A stretch of DNA of 25,269 bases from assembly GCA_900548935.1 (NCBI GenBank), contig URMR01000008.1, positions 1 through 25,269 on the forward strand. The letters are read 5' to 3'. Under the pieces are notes generated by a model. The model did no database searches. It saw only the letters and a program-made list of their open reading frames with translations, and was not told the origin of the DNA. The position numbers and the translations under genes are program-made. Shown here piece by piece: positions 1-7,881 of this stretch (positions are counted from its first letter, which is position 1; each line of letters opens with the position of its first letter). Origin of the DNA: an uncultured Collinsella sp. (GTDB lineage Bacteria > Actinomycetota > Coriobacteriia > Coriobacteriales > Coriobacteriaceae).

Positions 1-1
1 G

Positions 2-883
2 TGGCTTGTGGGCAAGCGCGAGCGCTCTTGCCATCTCCATAGGCCGCAGCGCGGCGAAAAGCACCGCCTGCTCGATATGGCTTCCAAAAATGCGCGCCAT
101 GCCCTCATGCGCTACATGATGCGAACGGGGTACGCTGACGACCGCACCAATCAAGCGCTCCTGGAGCTCGAAAGCGCGCTGGCGCTGCCGGCGCCGCCGA
201 TGCGTATCGAGTGCTTCGATATCTCGACGTTGCACGGCACCTTTACCGTCGCTTCGATGGTGGTATTTACCAACGGCCGTGCCGACAAGGGCCAGTATCG
301 TCGTTTTAAAATTCAGGCCGAATTGGACGAGGCAAACGACTTCGTGTCGATGTCCGAGGTTTTGGGACGACGCTATGCTCCCGAGCGCATGGTCGACGAG
401 CGCTTTGGCTCGCGCCCCGATTTGCTCGTTGTCGATGGCGGTAAGCCGCAATTGACCGCTGCGATCAAGCAACTTGAGGCTCTTGGGCTCGATATACCGG
501 TTTGTGGCTTGGCGAAGGCCGATGAGGAAGTTTTCGTGCCTTGGGACGAGACTCCCGTCGTGCTGCCGACCGGCTCCGCTTCGCTTTATCTGATCAAGCA
601 GGTTCGCGATGAATCCCACCGATTTGCGATTACGTTCCACCGCGAGTTGCGCAATAAGGCTATGACGGTTTCGGTGCTTGACGACGTTCCGGGCGTGGGA
701 CCCACCAGAAAACGTGCCATTATGCGCCATTTTGGCTCGATGAAGCGTTTGCGCGCGGCAAGCGAGCAGGAGATTGCGGAAGTTCGAGGCGTTCCGGCCG
801 ATGTCGCCAAAGCGGTCCACGAGGCACTTGTTGCATGGAATGCCGAGCGCGCCCAGGCATCGGCCAGCCGTTCCGAAAACTAA
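2..883 (+). CDS. uvrC: UvrABC system protein C, C-terminal part (5' truncated by window edge)
   Basis: This is the 3' half of uvrC, the nuclease subunit of UvrABC nucleotide excision repair, which makes the dual incision around bulky DNA lesions. The frame is open to the window edge, so the true start lies upstream; the GTG at 8 is internal. Counting from that GTG, the end of the UvrB-contacting region (PQRGEKHRLLDMA, about 13-25) is followed by the RNase H-like endonuclease domain with acidic residues in FDIS (D71) and VVDGG (D143) and the ESHRFA histidine (H204). A C-terminal helix-hairpin-helix pair follows (DDVPGVGPTRKRAIMRHFGS, about 225-244, and the EVRGVPADVAKAV region). About 290 of a usual 600 or so residues are present. 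In many Gram-positive genomes uvrC lies just upstream of rapZ; here about 10.9 kb intervenes. Confidence 0.95.
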   Translation, partial: WLVGKRERSCHLHRPQRGEKHRLLDMASKNARHALMRYMMRTGYADDRTNQALLELESALALPAPPMRIECFDISTLHGTFTVASMVVFTNGRADKGQYRRFKIQAELDEANDFVSMSEVLGRRYAPERMVDERFGSRPDLLVVDGGKPQLTAAIKQLEALGLDIPVCGLAKADEEVFVPWDETPVVLPTGSASLYLIKQVRDESHRFAITFHRELRNKAMTVSVLDDVPGVGPTRKRAIMRHFGSMKRLRAASEQEIAEVRGVPADVAKAVHEALVAWNAERAQASASRSEN

Positions 884-908
884 ACGCGCTTCTAAACAAC
901 TGATATAC

Positions 909-936
909 ATGATTGGCTGATTTTCAATCATTTATT
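909..936 (+). terminator. Weak AT-rich hairpin, possible uvrC terminator
   Basis: ATGATTG (909-915) and CAATCAT (925-931) form a perfect 7-bp stem with a 9-nt loop, followed by TTATTT. It lies 25 nt after the uvrC stop and is the only terminator-like structure before the next gene. The stem is AT-rich, so termination would be weak. Confidence 0.4.
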
Positions 937-975
937 TCGCGGCGATTACCTCCTGATTTCGGGTTTTATTAACGC

Positions 976-987
976 TAAAACGTTTGA
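976..987. promoter_or_regulatory. LacI-type operator-like near-palindrome
   Basis: TAAAACGTTTGA is a 12-bp near-palindrome centred on CG, with five of six positions symmetric. This AAAACGTTT type of core with a central CG is typical of LacI/GalR-family operators. The 10-mer TAAAACGTTT recurs exactly in the palindrome upstream of gap (13681-13690). The site overlaps TTGACT (984-989), a good -35 match, but the best -10 candidates downstream (TGCTAT at 1008, TATCCT at 1011) sit at 18 and 21 bp, so the promoter itself is uncertain. Operator function is inferred. Confidence 0.35.
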
Positions 988-1046
988 CTAACCATGGTGA
1001 ATAACCCTGCTATCCTGCGGGTTGACGAAGACTGATATCTCACCTC

Positions 1047-1131
1047 GTCGATACATACTGTCTGGCGAATCGTTTGTCAATGAATTCGGTGAACGGTAGT
1101 AAATACCGTTCAAGCGTATGTATGTATCGGT
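1047..1131 (+). ncRNA. Candidate structured 5' leader (three-way junction) of the transporter operon
   Basis: A closing stem pairs CGATACATAC (1049-1058) perfectly with GTATGTATCG (1120-1129), extendable by two G-T pairs. Inside are two helices: CGAAT (1066-1070) with ATTCG (1084-1088), and TGAACGGTA (1090-1098) with TACCGTTCA (1104-1112), a perfect 9-bp stem with loop GTAAA. Together they can fold as a three-way junction of about 85 nt, followed by a smaller hairpin (1197-1203 with 1212-1218) before the ribosome binding site. I do not recognise a known riboswitch family. The inner dyad alone could instead be a protein operator. The whole 365-nt gap 884-1248 holds no credible gene. Confidence 0.35.
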
Positions 1132-1248
1132 CGCCGAGCGCGGCACCTCAGTTGGGTCCGTCGGTAGGTAAGGTATATATCGTCCGCAAGTTGCGCGGGG
1201 GCAAGTCTAGGTGCTCCCGGGTAAGATTCTCTATTGATAGGAGAAGAC

Positions 1249-2862
1249 ATGGCCATCATCAACAAGGGTATGTCCAGGCGTTCGTTCCTCGGCCTCACCG
1301 GCAGCGTCGCTGCTGTCGCAGGGCTTGGTCTCACTGGCTGCGGTGGCACCTCTAGCGACGAAGGTTCCGCTTCCGGTTCCACCGATTCCGCCAACCGTGG
1401 CGGCGGCGTGATCACCGCTGGTTCCGCTTACGCTCCGTCCAGCTTTGACCCCGCCAGCACCGGCTCCGCTGTGGGCCTGGGCGCTAACTGGCACGTCGTC
1501 GAGGGTCTTTACGGCATCGATTACCACGACTACAGCACCTTCAACGAGCTCGCCACCGACGATCCCAAGTCCGTGGACGACACCACCTTCGAGGTCACCA
1601 TCCGCAAGGGCGCCAAGTTCTCCGATGGCACCGAGGTCACTGCTGACGACGTCGTCGCTTCCTACACCGCTTGCGCTGCTTCCGCTACCTATGCTCCGTT
1701 CTTCCAGCCCTTCGAGTCCATCGAGGCCAAGGACGCCAGCACCGTGACGGTCAAGACCAAGGTCCCCAACTTCTCCCTGCTCAAGGATCGTCTGGCCATC
1801 ATCCGCGTTACCCCGGCTACCCAGTCCGAGGAGGATCGCGCCAAGCAGCCGATCGGTTCCGGCCCCTGGATGTACGACTCTATCTCCGATACCGAGATCA
1901 CCCTGGTTCCCAACCCCGAGTACAACGGTGAGTATGCTGCCGAGGATAAGAAGATCCAGTACAGCATCCTGACCGACCCCACCGCTCGCGTTACCGCTCA
2001 GCAGGAGGGCTCCACGCTCGTTATGGAGCTCGTCACCGCTGACGCCGTCGACCAGCTCGAGAGCGCCGGCTGCAAGATCGATAACGTTCAGGGTTTCGGC
2101 ACCCGCTTCATCATGTTCAACGTCGCCAAGGAGCCTTGGAACAACGTCAAGGTCCGTCAGGCTGTCATGTATGCGCTCGACACCGAGAAGATGATCACCA
2201 ACACCTTCGCCGGCCTTGCCACCGCTGCCAGCTGCTACCTGCCCAAGAGCTTCACCAACTATCATGAGGCTTCCACGGTGTACAAGACTGACGCCAAGAA
2301 GGCCAAGAAGCTCATCGAAGAGTCTGGCATCACCCCGGGTGCCATCACCCTGCGCACCACCGACAACGAGCAGATCAAGGGCATGGCCGCCCAGGTCAAG
2401 AACGACCTCGACGCTCTCGGCTTCGATGTGACCATCCAGACCGATACCTCGCCGGCCACCTACGCTGCCATCGACGGCGGCGAGGCCTACGATATCCTCC
2501 TTGCCCCTGGCGATCCTTCCTGCTTCGGCGCTGACCCCGACCTGCTGCTCAACTGGTGGTACGGTGACAACGTCTGGATGCAGACCCGTTGCCCGTGGAA
2601 GGAGTCCGCTGAGTGGCAGAAGCTCCACAGTCTCATGGACGAGGCTCTTGCCGCCGAGGGCGACGAGCAGCAGAAGAAGTGGAACGAGTGCTTCGACATC
2701 ATTGCCGACAACGCCGTTCTGTACCCCGTTGTCCACGTCAAGACCGTCTCCGCTTCCTGGGACGATCCGTCCACCGCGCCCAACGGCGAGGCCCTCGATG
2801 GCTTCAAGGGCATCGGCACGACGAGCATGTCCTTCAGGGGCGTTGCGACCGTCAAGGCGTAA
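1249..2862 (+). CDS. ABC transporter substrate-binding lipoprotein (SBP_bac_5 family), probable sialic acid importer subunit
   Basis: This is a 537-residue extracellular solute receptor of the dipeptide/oligopeptide family (cluster C). The ATG at 1249 is chosen because GGAGA lies 5-9 bases upstream and the protein then begins with a clean signal peptide: a twin-arginine motif SRRSFLG (9-15), a hydrophobic stretch, and lipobox LTGC with lipidated Cys31. A Ser/Gly-rich linker (GSASGSTDSANRGGG) joins the mature fold, whose family signs include FEVTIRKGAKFSDGTEVTADDV and IGSGPW. It heads a four-gene importer followed by esterase, aldolase, kinase and nanE genes, so its ligand is probably sialic acid or a sialoside, as for SatA of Haemophilus ducreyi and NanB of Bifidobacterium breve. 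A peptide ligand cannot be excluded from sequence. Codon use is strongly biased, suggesting high expression. Confidence 0.85.
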   Translation: MAIINKGMSRRSFLGLTGSVAAVAGLGLTGCGGTSSDEGSASGSTDSANRGGGVITAGSAYAPSSFDPASTGSAVGLGANWHVVEGLYGIDYHDYSTFNELATDDPKSVDDTTFEVTIRKGAKFSDGTEVTADDVVASYTACAASATYAPFFQPFESIEAKDASTVTVKTKVPNFSLLKDRLAIIRVTPATQSEEDRAKQPIGSGPWMYDSISDTEITLVPNPEYNGEYAAEDKKIQYSILTDPTARVTAQQEGSTLVMELVTADAVDQLESAGCKIDNVQGFGTRFIMFNVAKEPWNNVKVRQAVMYALDTEKMITNTFAGLATAASCYLPKSFTNYHEASTVYKTDAKKAKKLIEESGITPGAITLRTTDNEQIKGMAAQVKNDLDALGFDVTIQTDTSPATYAAIDGGEAYDILLAPGDPSCFGADPDLLLNWWYGDNVWMQTRCPWKESAEWQKLHSLMDEALAAEGDEQQKKWNECFDIIADNAVLYPVVHVKTVSASWDDPSTAPNGEALDGFKGIGTTSMSFRGVATVKA

Positions 2863-2958
2863 GACTCGCTTGAGTCTGTATGCAGGATGTCGGTCATTGG
2901 GGCCGTATCCTCATAGTTGAAACAAAGACCCGGGCGGCCTCGATGTCGCTCGGGTCTT
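2862..2958 (+). promoter_or_regulatory. Two intercistronic hairpins after the substrate-binding protein gene
   Basis: AGACTC (2862-2867) pairs with GAGTCT (2872-2877) across a GCTT loop, touching the stop codon. Further on, AAGACCCGGGC (2925-2935) pairs with GCTCGGGTCTT (2948-2958), an 11-bp stem with one G-T pair and a 12-nt loop. Neither is followed by a T-run, so they look like mRNA-stabilising or partial processing elements that favour the receptor gene over the permease genes. Confidence 0.5.
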
Positions 2959-2961
2959 GTA

Positions 2962-2979
2962 ATGAGTATCCATACTCAT
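2962..2979. promoter_or_regulatory. 18-bp dyad ATGAGTAT-CC-ATACTCAT before the permease gene
   Basis: Two perfect 8-base arms, ATGAGTAT and ATACTCAT, are separated by CC, 41 bases before the permease start. With so short a centre it fits a protein-binding operator at least as well as an RNA hairpin. A small further hairpin (GTTGGT-cct-ACCGAC) follows at about 2986-3000. Function is unknown. Confidence 0.35.
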
Positions 2980-3019
2980 ATACCAGTTGGTCCTACCGAC
3001 AAAAGAAAGGGGAGAGAAC

Positions 3020-3976
3020 GTGAACAACTTTCTACGTTTGATTGGAAGGCGTCTCGTGGCGCTGCCGATCATGGCATTGGGCGTCACCGTCCTGGTGTTC
3101 TTCCTTATGTCGTTCTCCAAGACCGACCCCGCCTATACGGCGTTGGGTGACGGTGCCTCGCCCGAGGCGGTTGCCGAGTACCATGAGAAGTATGGTCTGG
3201 ACGACCCCTGGCCCGTGCGCTACGTGCGCTACATGGGCGATCTGATCCATGGTGACATGGGCACCTATGGTGCTGCTCGCAACTCCGTTGCCAAGCGCAT
3301 CTCCACGGCCCTGCCCGTCACGATGCAGCTGACCTTCATCGGCCTTGCCATCGGCGCGGTCGTCTCATTTTTGCTCGGCGTCATCGCGGCACTGTATCGC
3401 GATAAATGGCCGGACCAAGTGATCCGCGTCTTTTCCATCGCCGGCTTGGCAACCCCGTCGTTCTGGCTTGCCGTTCTGTTGATTCTGCTGTTCTCTTCCT
3501 ACCTTAAGGTGCTCCCGGCGTCCGGTGCTCTGCCTCACTTCACCACCAACCCGGCTGGCTATCTGGGACGTATGATTATGCCCGCTATCGCTCTGGCATT
3601 CCCGCTGACGGGCCAGATGACTCGTATCGTGCGTACGGCCATGGTTGAGGAGCTCGATAAGGACTATGTCCGTATGGCTCGCGGCGCCGGCGTTCCCGAG
3701 AAGGTCGTCGTCGGCATCAACGTCTTGCGCAACGCGCTGATCACCCCGGTCACCACCCTCGGTCTTAAGATCGGTTACCTTATGGGCGGTGCCGTCGTCA
3801 TCGAGGTCATCTTCAACCTCCCCGGCATGGGTACTGCGATCCTGCAGGGCGTTCAGGGCAACGAGGCGAACCTGGTTCAGGGCGTCGTCATCGTCGTTGC
3901 TCTTGCCTTCATCATCATCAACATCGTGGTTGACATGCTCTACCTGCTCATCAACCCGCGCATCAGGACGGTGTAG
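3020..3976 (+). CDS. ABC transporter permease, DppB/OppB type (sialic acid importer, first permease)
   Basis: This is a 318-residue inner-membrane permease of the binding-protein-dependent family. The GTG at 3020 is chosen because the strong AAAGGGGAG-like site at about 3006-3014 sits just ahead, and the protein then opens with the classic DppB/OppB start NNFLRLIGRRLVALPIMALG leading into TM1. The N-terminal TM is followed by the extracytoplasmic stretch typical of DppB (LGDGASPEAVAEYHEKYGLDDPWPVRYVRYMGDLIHGDMG), then five more hydrophobic segments. The cytoplasmic EAA loop that contacts the ATPase is visible as DKDYVRMARGAGVPEKVV. It ends four bases before the next gene, so the two are probably translationally coupled. 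It should form a heterodimeric channel with the permease half of the next protein. Confidence 0.88.
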   Translation: MNNFLRLIGRRLVALPIMALGVTVLVFFLMSFSKTDPAYTALGDGASPEAVAEYHEKYGLDDPWPVRYVRYMGDLIHGDMGTYGAARNSVAKRISTALPVTMQLTFIGLAIGAVVSFLLGVIAALYRDKWPDQVIRVFSIAGLATPSFWLAVLLILLFSSYLKVLPASGALPHFTTNPAGYLGRMIMPAIALAFPLTGQMTRIVRTAMVEELDKDYVRMARGAGVPEKVVVGINVLRNALITPVTTLGLKIGYLMGGAVVIEVIFNLPGMGTAILQGVQGNEANLVQGVVIVVALAFIIINIVVDMLYLLINPRIRTV

Positions 3977-3979
3977 ATT

Positions 3980-5995
3980 ATGGTAAAGATTCGAGAGAAG
4001 CAAACCGAGCAGCTCGAGAAAGCTGCCTCCAAGGGGCTCAAGCTCGGTGGCTGGAAGAAGATGACGCTGTCTTCTAAGATTGCCGCCGTCGTGCTGGTGC
4101 TGGTCGCCCTGACCGCGATTCTGGCGCCCCTTCTTGCCCCCTATAGCCCGGTCGAGATTTTCACTGCTCGCCAGGCTCCCGGCAATGGATTTATCTTCGG
4201 TACCGACGATAAGGGTCGCGACATTCTGTCGCGCATGCTCTACGGTGGTCGTTACTCGCTGATCATCGGCTTTGGCGCCACTGCCATGGCTCTGGTCTGC
4301 GGCTCGGTCGTGGGCGCCCTCGCGGCAGTTTCGCGCAAGTCCGTTTCCGAGGCGATCATGCGCATCCTGGACATCATCATGTCCATCCCGGGCATCGCCC
4401 TTGCTGCCGTCTTCGTCTCCATCCTGGGCAATTCCGTGCCGTCGATCATCTTCGCCATCGGCTTTATGTACACTCCGCAGATTGCCCGTATCGTGCGCGC
4501 CAACATCGTGTCCGAGTACGGCGAGGACTATGTCCGCGCGGTCATCGTTTCTGGCGCCAAGGCTCCGTGGATTTTGATCAAGCATGTTCTGCGTAACTGC
4601 ATCGCCCCGATCATGGTCTTCACCGTTACCCTGGTCGCCGACGCCATCATCTTCGAGGCCTCGCTGACCTTCATCGGCGCTGGTATCCAGGAGCCCACCG
4701 CTACCTGGGGCAACATCCTCGCCGACGCCCGCGGCGGCGTGCTCGCCGGCCGTTGGTGGCAGGCGCTGTTCCCGGGCCTGGCCATCATGATCACCTGCCT
4801 GGCGCTCAACATCCTGTCCGAGGGTATTACCGACGCCATGGCCGCTGCTCCCTCCGCCGCCCTGGATCCGACCGACTCCTCCAAGCGCCGTGAGGCCGAC
4901 CTGCTGGTCTCCGACCCCGTTCGCGCTTACAAGGAGCAGGCTCAGTCCCTGTCCGCCCGTCTTGGCGCTCTGCGTGATGTCGAACTCAAGCGTAACGACC
5001 GCCATGTGCCCGATGAGTCCGTTGAGCCGATCCTTTCGGTCCGTGATTTCTGCATCCAGTTTGAGCACCACGGTGATATCAACGTCGTCGACCACGTCAA
5101 CTTTGACGTCCGTCCTGGCCAGACCATGGGCCTGGTCGGTGAGTCCGGCTGCGGTAAGTCCATCACCACGCTGGCCATCATGGGCCTGACCGACGATGAC
5201 GAGCATCTTTCCGGTGAGGTTCTCTGGGAAGGCCGCGACCTGCTCAAGATGAGCAAGAAGGAGTGGTTCGGCCTGCGCGGTACCGATATCGCTATGGTCT
5301 ATCAGGACGCCCTGTCCTCGCTCAACCCCTCCATGCTCATTTCCGCCCAGATGAAGCAGCTCACCAAGCGTGGCGGCACCCGTAGCGCCGAGGAGCTCCT
5401 GGAGCTCGTGGGCCTCGACCCCAAGCGTACGCTCGAGAGCTATCCGCATGAGCTTTCCGGTGGTCAGCGTCAGCGCGTTCTGATCGCTATGGCCCTTACC
5501 CGCGACCCCAAGCTGGTCATCTGCGACGAGCCCACGACCGCTCTGGACGTTACCGTCCAGAAGCAGGTCATCAAGCTGCTTAACGACCTTCAGGCCAAGC
5601 TAGGCTTTGCCATGATCTTCGTTTCGCATGACCTGGCGCTGGTCGCCGAGGTTGCCCATAACATCACGGTTATGTACGCCGGTCAGGTTATCGAGCAGGC
5701 GCCCACCAAGGAGCTGCTCACTAACCCGATCCACGAGTACACCCGCGGTCTTCTGGGTTCCGTTCTGTCCATCGAGAGCGGTTCGGGCCGCCTGCACCAG
5801 GTACCCGGCGCCGTTCCGAGCCCGCGCGATTTCCCCAAGGGCGATCGCTTCGCGCCCCGCTCGAGCCATCCGCGCATTGGCCTGGACACCCGTCCGGTCT
5901 TCAAGCGCGTGCCCGGCACCGAGCACTTCTATTCCGAGCTCCCCGACGAGGTGCTCAAGGCAAATGGTTTGACCCCTCACGCGGAGGTGATGTAG
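3980..5995 (+). CDS. Fused ABC permease-ATPase (DppC domain + DppD domain)
   Basis: This 671-residue single-chain fusion has an N-terminal DppC-type permease (about 1-290; EAA loop around 178-206, EDYVRAVIVSGAKAPW), a linker of about 50 residues, and a DppD-type ATPase (about 348-600). The ATPase has Walker A GESGCGKS (387-394), Q-loop YQD (about 442), signature LSGGQ (493-497), Walker B LVICDEP (512-518) and switch His550. The reading frame is continuous with no ribosome binding site at the junction, so the fusion is real rather than a missed boundary. The C-terminal oligo_HPY-like tail keeps the outline PSPRDFPKGDRFAPRSS but has Asp622 and Ser628 where relatives have cysteines. A four-gene layout with such a fusion matches, from memory, the sialic acid importers SatABCD and NanBCDF. 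The protein acts at the cytoplasmic membrane. Confidence 0.88.
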   Translation: MVKIREKQTEQLEKAASKGLKLGGWKKMTLSSKIAAVVLVLVALTAILAPLLAPYSPVEIFTARQAPGNGFIFGTDDKGRDILSRMLYGGRYSLIIGFGATAMALVCGSVVGALAAVSRKSVSEAIMRILDIIMSIPGIALAAVFVSILGNSVPSIIFAIGFMYTPQIARIVRANIVSEYGEDYVRAVIVSGAKAPWILIKHVLRNCIAPIMVFTVTLVADAIIFEASLTFIGAGIQEPTATWGNILADARGGVLAGRWWQALFPGLAIMITCLALNILSEGITDAMAAAPSAALDPTDSSKRREADLLVSDPVRAYKEQAQSLSARLGALRDVELKRNDRHVPDESVEPILSVRDFCIQFEHHGDINVVDHVNFDVRPGQTMGLVGESGCGKSITTLAIMGLTDDDEHLSGEVLWEGRDLLKMSKKEWFGLRGTDIAMVYQDALSSLNPSMLISAQMKQLTKRGGTRSAEELLELVGLDPKRTLESYPHELSGGQRQRVLIAMALTRDPKLVICDEPTTALDVTVQKQVIKLLNDLQAKLGFAMIFVSHDLALVAEVAHNITVMYAGQVIEQAPTKELLTNPIHEYTRGLLGSVLSIESGSGRLHQVPGAVPSPRDFPKGDRFAPRSSHPRIGLDTRPVFKRVPGTEHFYSELPDEVLKANGLTPHAEVM

Positions 5996-6823
5996 ATGAG
6001 CGAGACCGCAGTCAACGGCGTCGAGCCGATCATCTTCCTTGATGACGTCCACGTCACCTTTAGGACCCGTACCGGCTCGATTCTGCACCCCAACCTGGTT
6101 CACGCCGTCCAGGGTGTAACGATTAAGCTCATGCCCGGACAGACCATCGGCATCGTCGGCGAGTCCGGTTGCGGAAAGTCCACCACCGCTAACGTCATGT
6201 GCGGCCTGCAGGCCCCCACGAGCGGCAAGGTCTACTTTAAGGGCAAGGACGTTACCAAGCGTACCGCCGAGGACCGTCGCCACATGGGTCGCGTCATCTC
6301 GGTCGTGTTCCAGAACCCGGCCACGGCGCTCAACCCCCGCATGGTCGTTCGCGAGCAACTGCTCGACCCCATGCGCGTCCACAACTTGGGTACCGAGGCC
6401 GAGCAGGAGAAGCGCGTCAAGGAGCTCTTGGAGCTCACCGGTCTGCCCAGCTCCGCCGCCGAGGTTCTTCCCGGTCAGCTTTCGGGCGGCCAGCGCCAGC
6501 GCGTCGCAATTGCCCGTGCCCTTTCGCTGAACCCCGATGCCATCATCGCCGACGAGCCCACCTCGGCTCTGGACGTTTCGGTCCGCGCGCAGATTCTGAA
6601 CCTGCTGACCGACCTTAAGAAGGAGCTCGGCCTGGCCATGGTGTTCATCAGCCATGACATCCAGACGGTCCGCTATATCTCTGACGACATCATCGTTATG
6701 AATGGCGGCAAGATCGTCGAGCAGGGCGAGGCCAAGCAGGTCTTCCAACACCCTCAGGACCCCTACACCAAGATGCTGCTCGGCGCTGCGCCGTCGCTGC
6801 TGCATCCCAAGCTCGGCGAGTAG
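5996..6823 (+). CDS. ABC transporter ATP-binding protein, DppF/OppF type, short form
   Basis: This is the second ATPase of the importer, 275 residues. The ATG directly abuts the preceding TAG, and GGAGGTGAT at 5983-5991 is a nine-base perfect match to the 16S 3' end, so initiation should be efficient. Walker A GESGCGKS is at 55-62, Q-loop FQNP at about 105, LSGGQ at 162-166, Walker B AIIADEP at 182-188 and switch His at 220. It stops shortly after the HPQDPYTKMLL segment and lacks the cysteine-containing oligo_HPY tail that extends most DppF/OppF proteins to 310-340 residues. It would pair with the ATPase half of the upstream fusion to power uptake. Confidence 0.87.
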   Translation: MSETAVNGVEPIIFLDDVHVTFRTRTGSILHPNLVHAVQGVTIKLMPGQTIGIVGESGCGKSTTANVMCGLQAPTSGKVYFKGKDVTKRTAEDRRHMGRVISVVFQNPATALNPRMVVREQLLDPMRVHNLGTEAEQEKRVKELLELTGLPSSAAEVLPGQLSGGQRQRVAIARALSLNPDAIIADEPTSALDVSVRAQILNLLTDLKKELGLAMVFISHDIQTVRYISDDIIVMNGGKIVEQGEAKQVFQHPQDPYTKMLLGAAPSLLHPKLGE

Positions 6824-6839
6824 CCTCGCTTTCCCTCCC

Positions 6840-6867
6840 GTGCGCCCGGTTCCCTTGCCGGGCGCAC
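6840..6867 (+). promoter_or_regulatory. Perfect 10-bp GC hairpin after the transporter genes
   Basis: GTGCGCCCGG (6840-6849) and CCGGGCGCAC (6858-6867) form a perfect stem with an 8-nt loop, 17 bases after the ATPase stop codon. There is no T-run directly downstream, so it is more likely an mRNA 3'-end stabiliser or partial terminator between the transport genes and the catabolic genes than a full terminator. Confidence 0.55.
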
Positions 6868-6903
6868 CTCCGTTGCGATTTCGAAAGGTTGGGTTCACGA
6901 GCC

Positions 6904-7881
6904 ATGCCAAGTGCTCAGGAGCTACAACAGCAATTTGGTGAATATCGAGGCGCTATGCCCCGTCCATCGGATTTCGATCTCTTTTGGAAGGACCGCATGG
7001 CCGAGGCCGACGCTGTCGAGCTCGACTACGAGATTGAGGCGGCTTCGGTTGCGGATTCCGCGACCTGTCGGTTTTTCGACCTCTGGTATACCGGCATGTG
7101 TGGTGCACGCCTGCATGCCAAGTACCTTAAACCCGTCTCGGACGAGCCTGTGCCATTGGTACTTCAGTTCCATGGGTATCCGGGTGCAAGCCGCAGCTGG
7201 TTTGAGCAGGCGTCGTTTGCGGGCATGGGCATGGCGCTCATTGCTCTCGATTGTCCTGGCCAAGGAGGCCCCTCCGAGGACATTGGTGGATTTGAGGGCA
7301 CGACGGTCGCGGGCCATATCGTCGCCGGTATCGACGGCGACCCGGCCAACCTCTACTATGTCCGTCTACATCAGGATATCCGCATTCTATGCCGTATCGT
7401 TCGCGAGCTCGAGGGCATCGATCTTACCCGCGTGTATGTGAATGGCGCATCGCAGGGCGGCGGTTTGGGTATTGCGACCTGCGCGCTTAACAGCGAGCTT
7501 ATCAATCGCGCCGCCATCCTCTATCCCTTCCTGTCGGACTTACGCCTGGTTTGGGATCTGGACGCCGACGATATTGCCTACGAGGGTCTACGCTATTGGT
7601 CGCGTTGGTTTGACGAGGACTCGACTCGTATCGAGGAAGCCTATGCCAAGCTGGCGTACTTCGATTCCAAGAATTTTGCCCCCATGGTCAAGTGCCCCGT
7701 GCTGTTTGGCACGGGCACGGCCGATATCGTCTGTCCGCCGGCAACGCAGTTTGCGGTGTACAACAACCTGTCCTGCGACAAGCGTCATGAGTTTTTTGAG
7801 GGCTTTGGCCACGAGGAGATTCAGGACTTTGATGATTTGATCATTCCGTTTTTCTGCAAGGGAGGGGAGGCTCATGTCTAA
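6904..7881 (+). CDS. CE7-family acetyl esterase (acetylxylan esterase / cephalosporin-C deacetylase fold), probable sialate O-acetylesterase
   Basis: This is a 325-residue alpha/beta hydrolase predicted to be cytoplasmic (no signal peptide). CE7 hallmarks are an N-terminal PRPSDFDLFW, HGYPG (oxyanion region, about 90), PGQGG (RGQ-like motif, about 118), the nucleophile elbow GASQGG with Ser183, Asp274 in GTADIVCPP, and His303-Glu304 in GFGHEE. The complete triad predicts an active deacetylase. CE7 enzymes remove acetyl groups from small acetylated sugars; a CE7-like gene also lies in the pneumococcal nanA-nanB locus. In this cassette the likely job is removing O-acetyl groups from imported sialic acid before aldol cleavage, which is inference from context. 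The ATG at 6904 is preferred over the TTG at 6889, which nearly touches the AAAGG ribosome binding site. It overlaps the next gene by 8 bp. Confidence 0.85.
   Translation: MPSAQELQQQFGEYRGAMPRPSDFDLFWKDRMAEADAVELDYEIEAASVADSATCRFFDLWYTGMCGARLHAKYLKPVSDEPVPLVLQFHGYPGASRSWFEQASFAGMGMALIALDCPGQGGPSEDIGGFEGTTVAGHIVAGIDGDPANLYYVRLHQDIRILCRIVRELEGIDLTRVYVNGASQGGGLGIATCALNSELINRAAILYPFLSDLRLVWDLDADDIAYEGLRYWSRWFDEDSTRIEEAYAKLAYFDSKNFAPMVKCPVLFGTGTADIVCPPATQFAVYNNLSCDKRHEFFEGFGHEEIQDFDDLIIPFFCKGGEAHV

Noticed and set aside
1074..1355. 93-codon + strand frame in the leader of the first receptor gene
   Set aside because: It overlaps the receptor gene in another frame, has no ribosome binding site and covers the predicted structured leader.
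1231..2736. 501-codon minus-strand open frame opposite the first receptor
   Set aside because: The Gly/Val/Leu/Asp-rich sequence mirrors the biased codons of the + strand gene, with no domain or start signal.
3365..5449. 694-codon open frame on the minus strand opposite the permease and fusion genes
   Set aside because: It is a by-product of strong GC-rich third-position bias in the + strand genes. Its protein is low-complexity (Asp, Gly, His, Gln rich), matches no family I know and has no suitable ribosome binding site.
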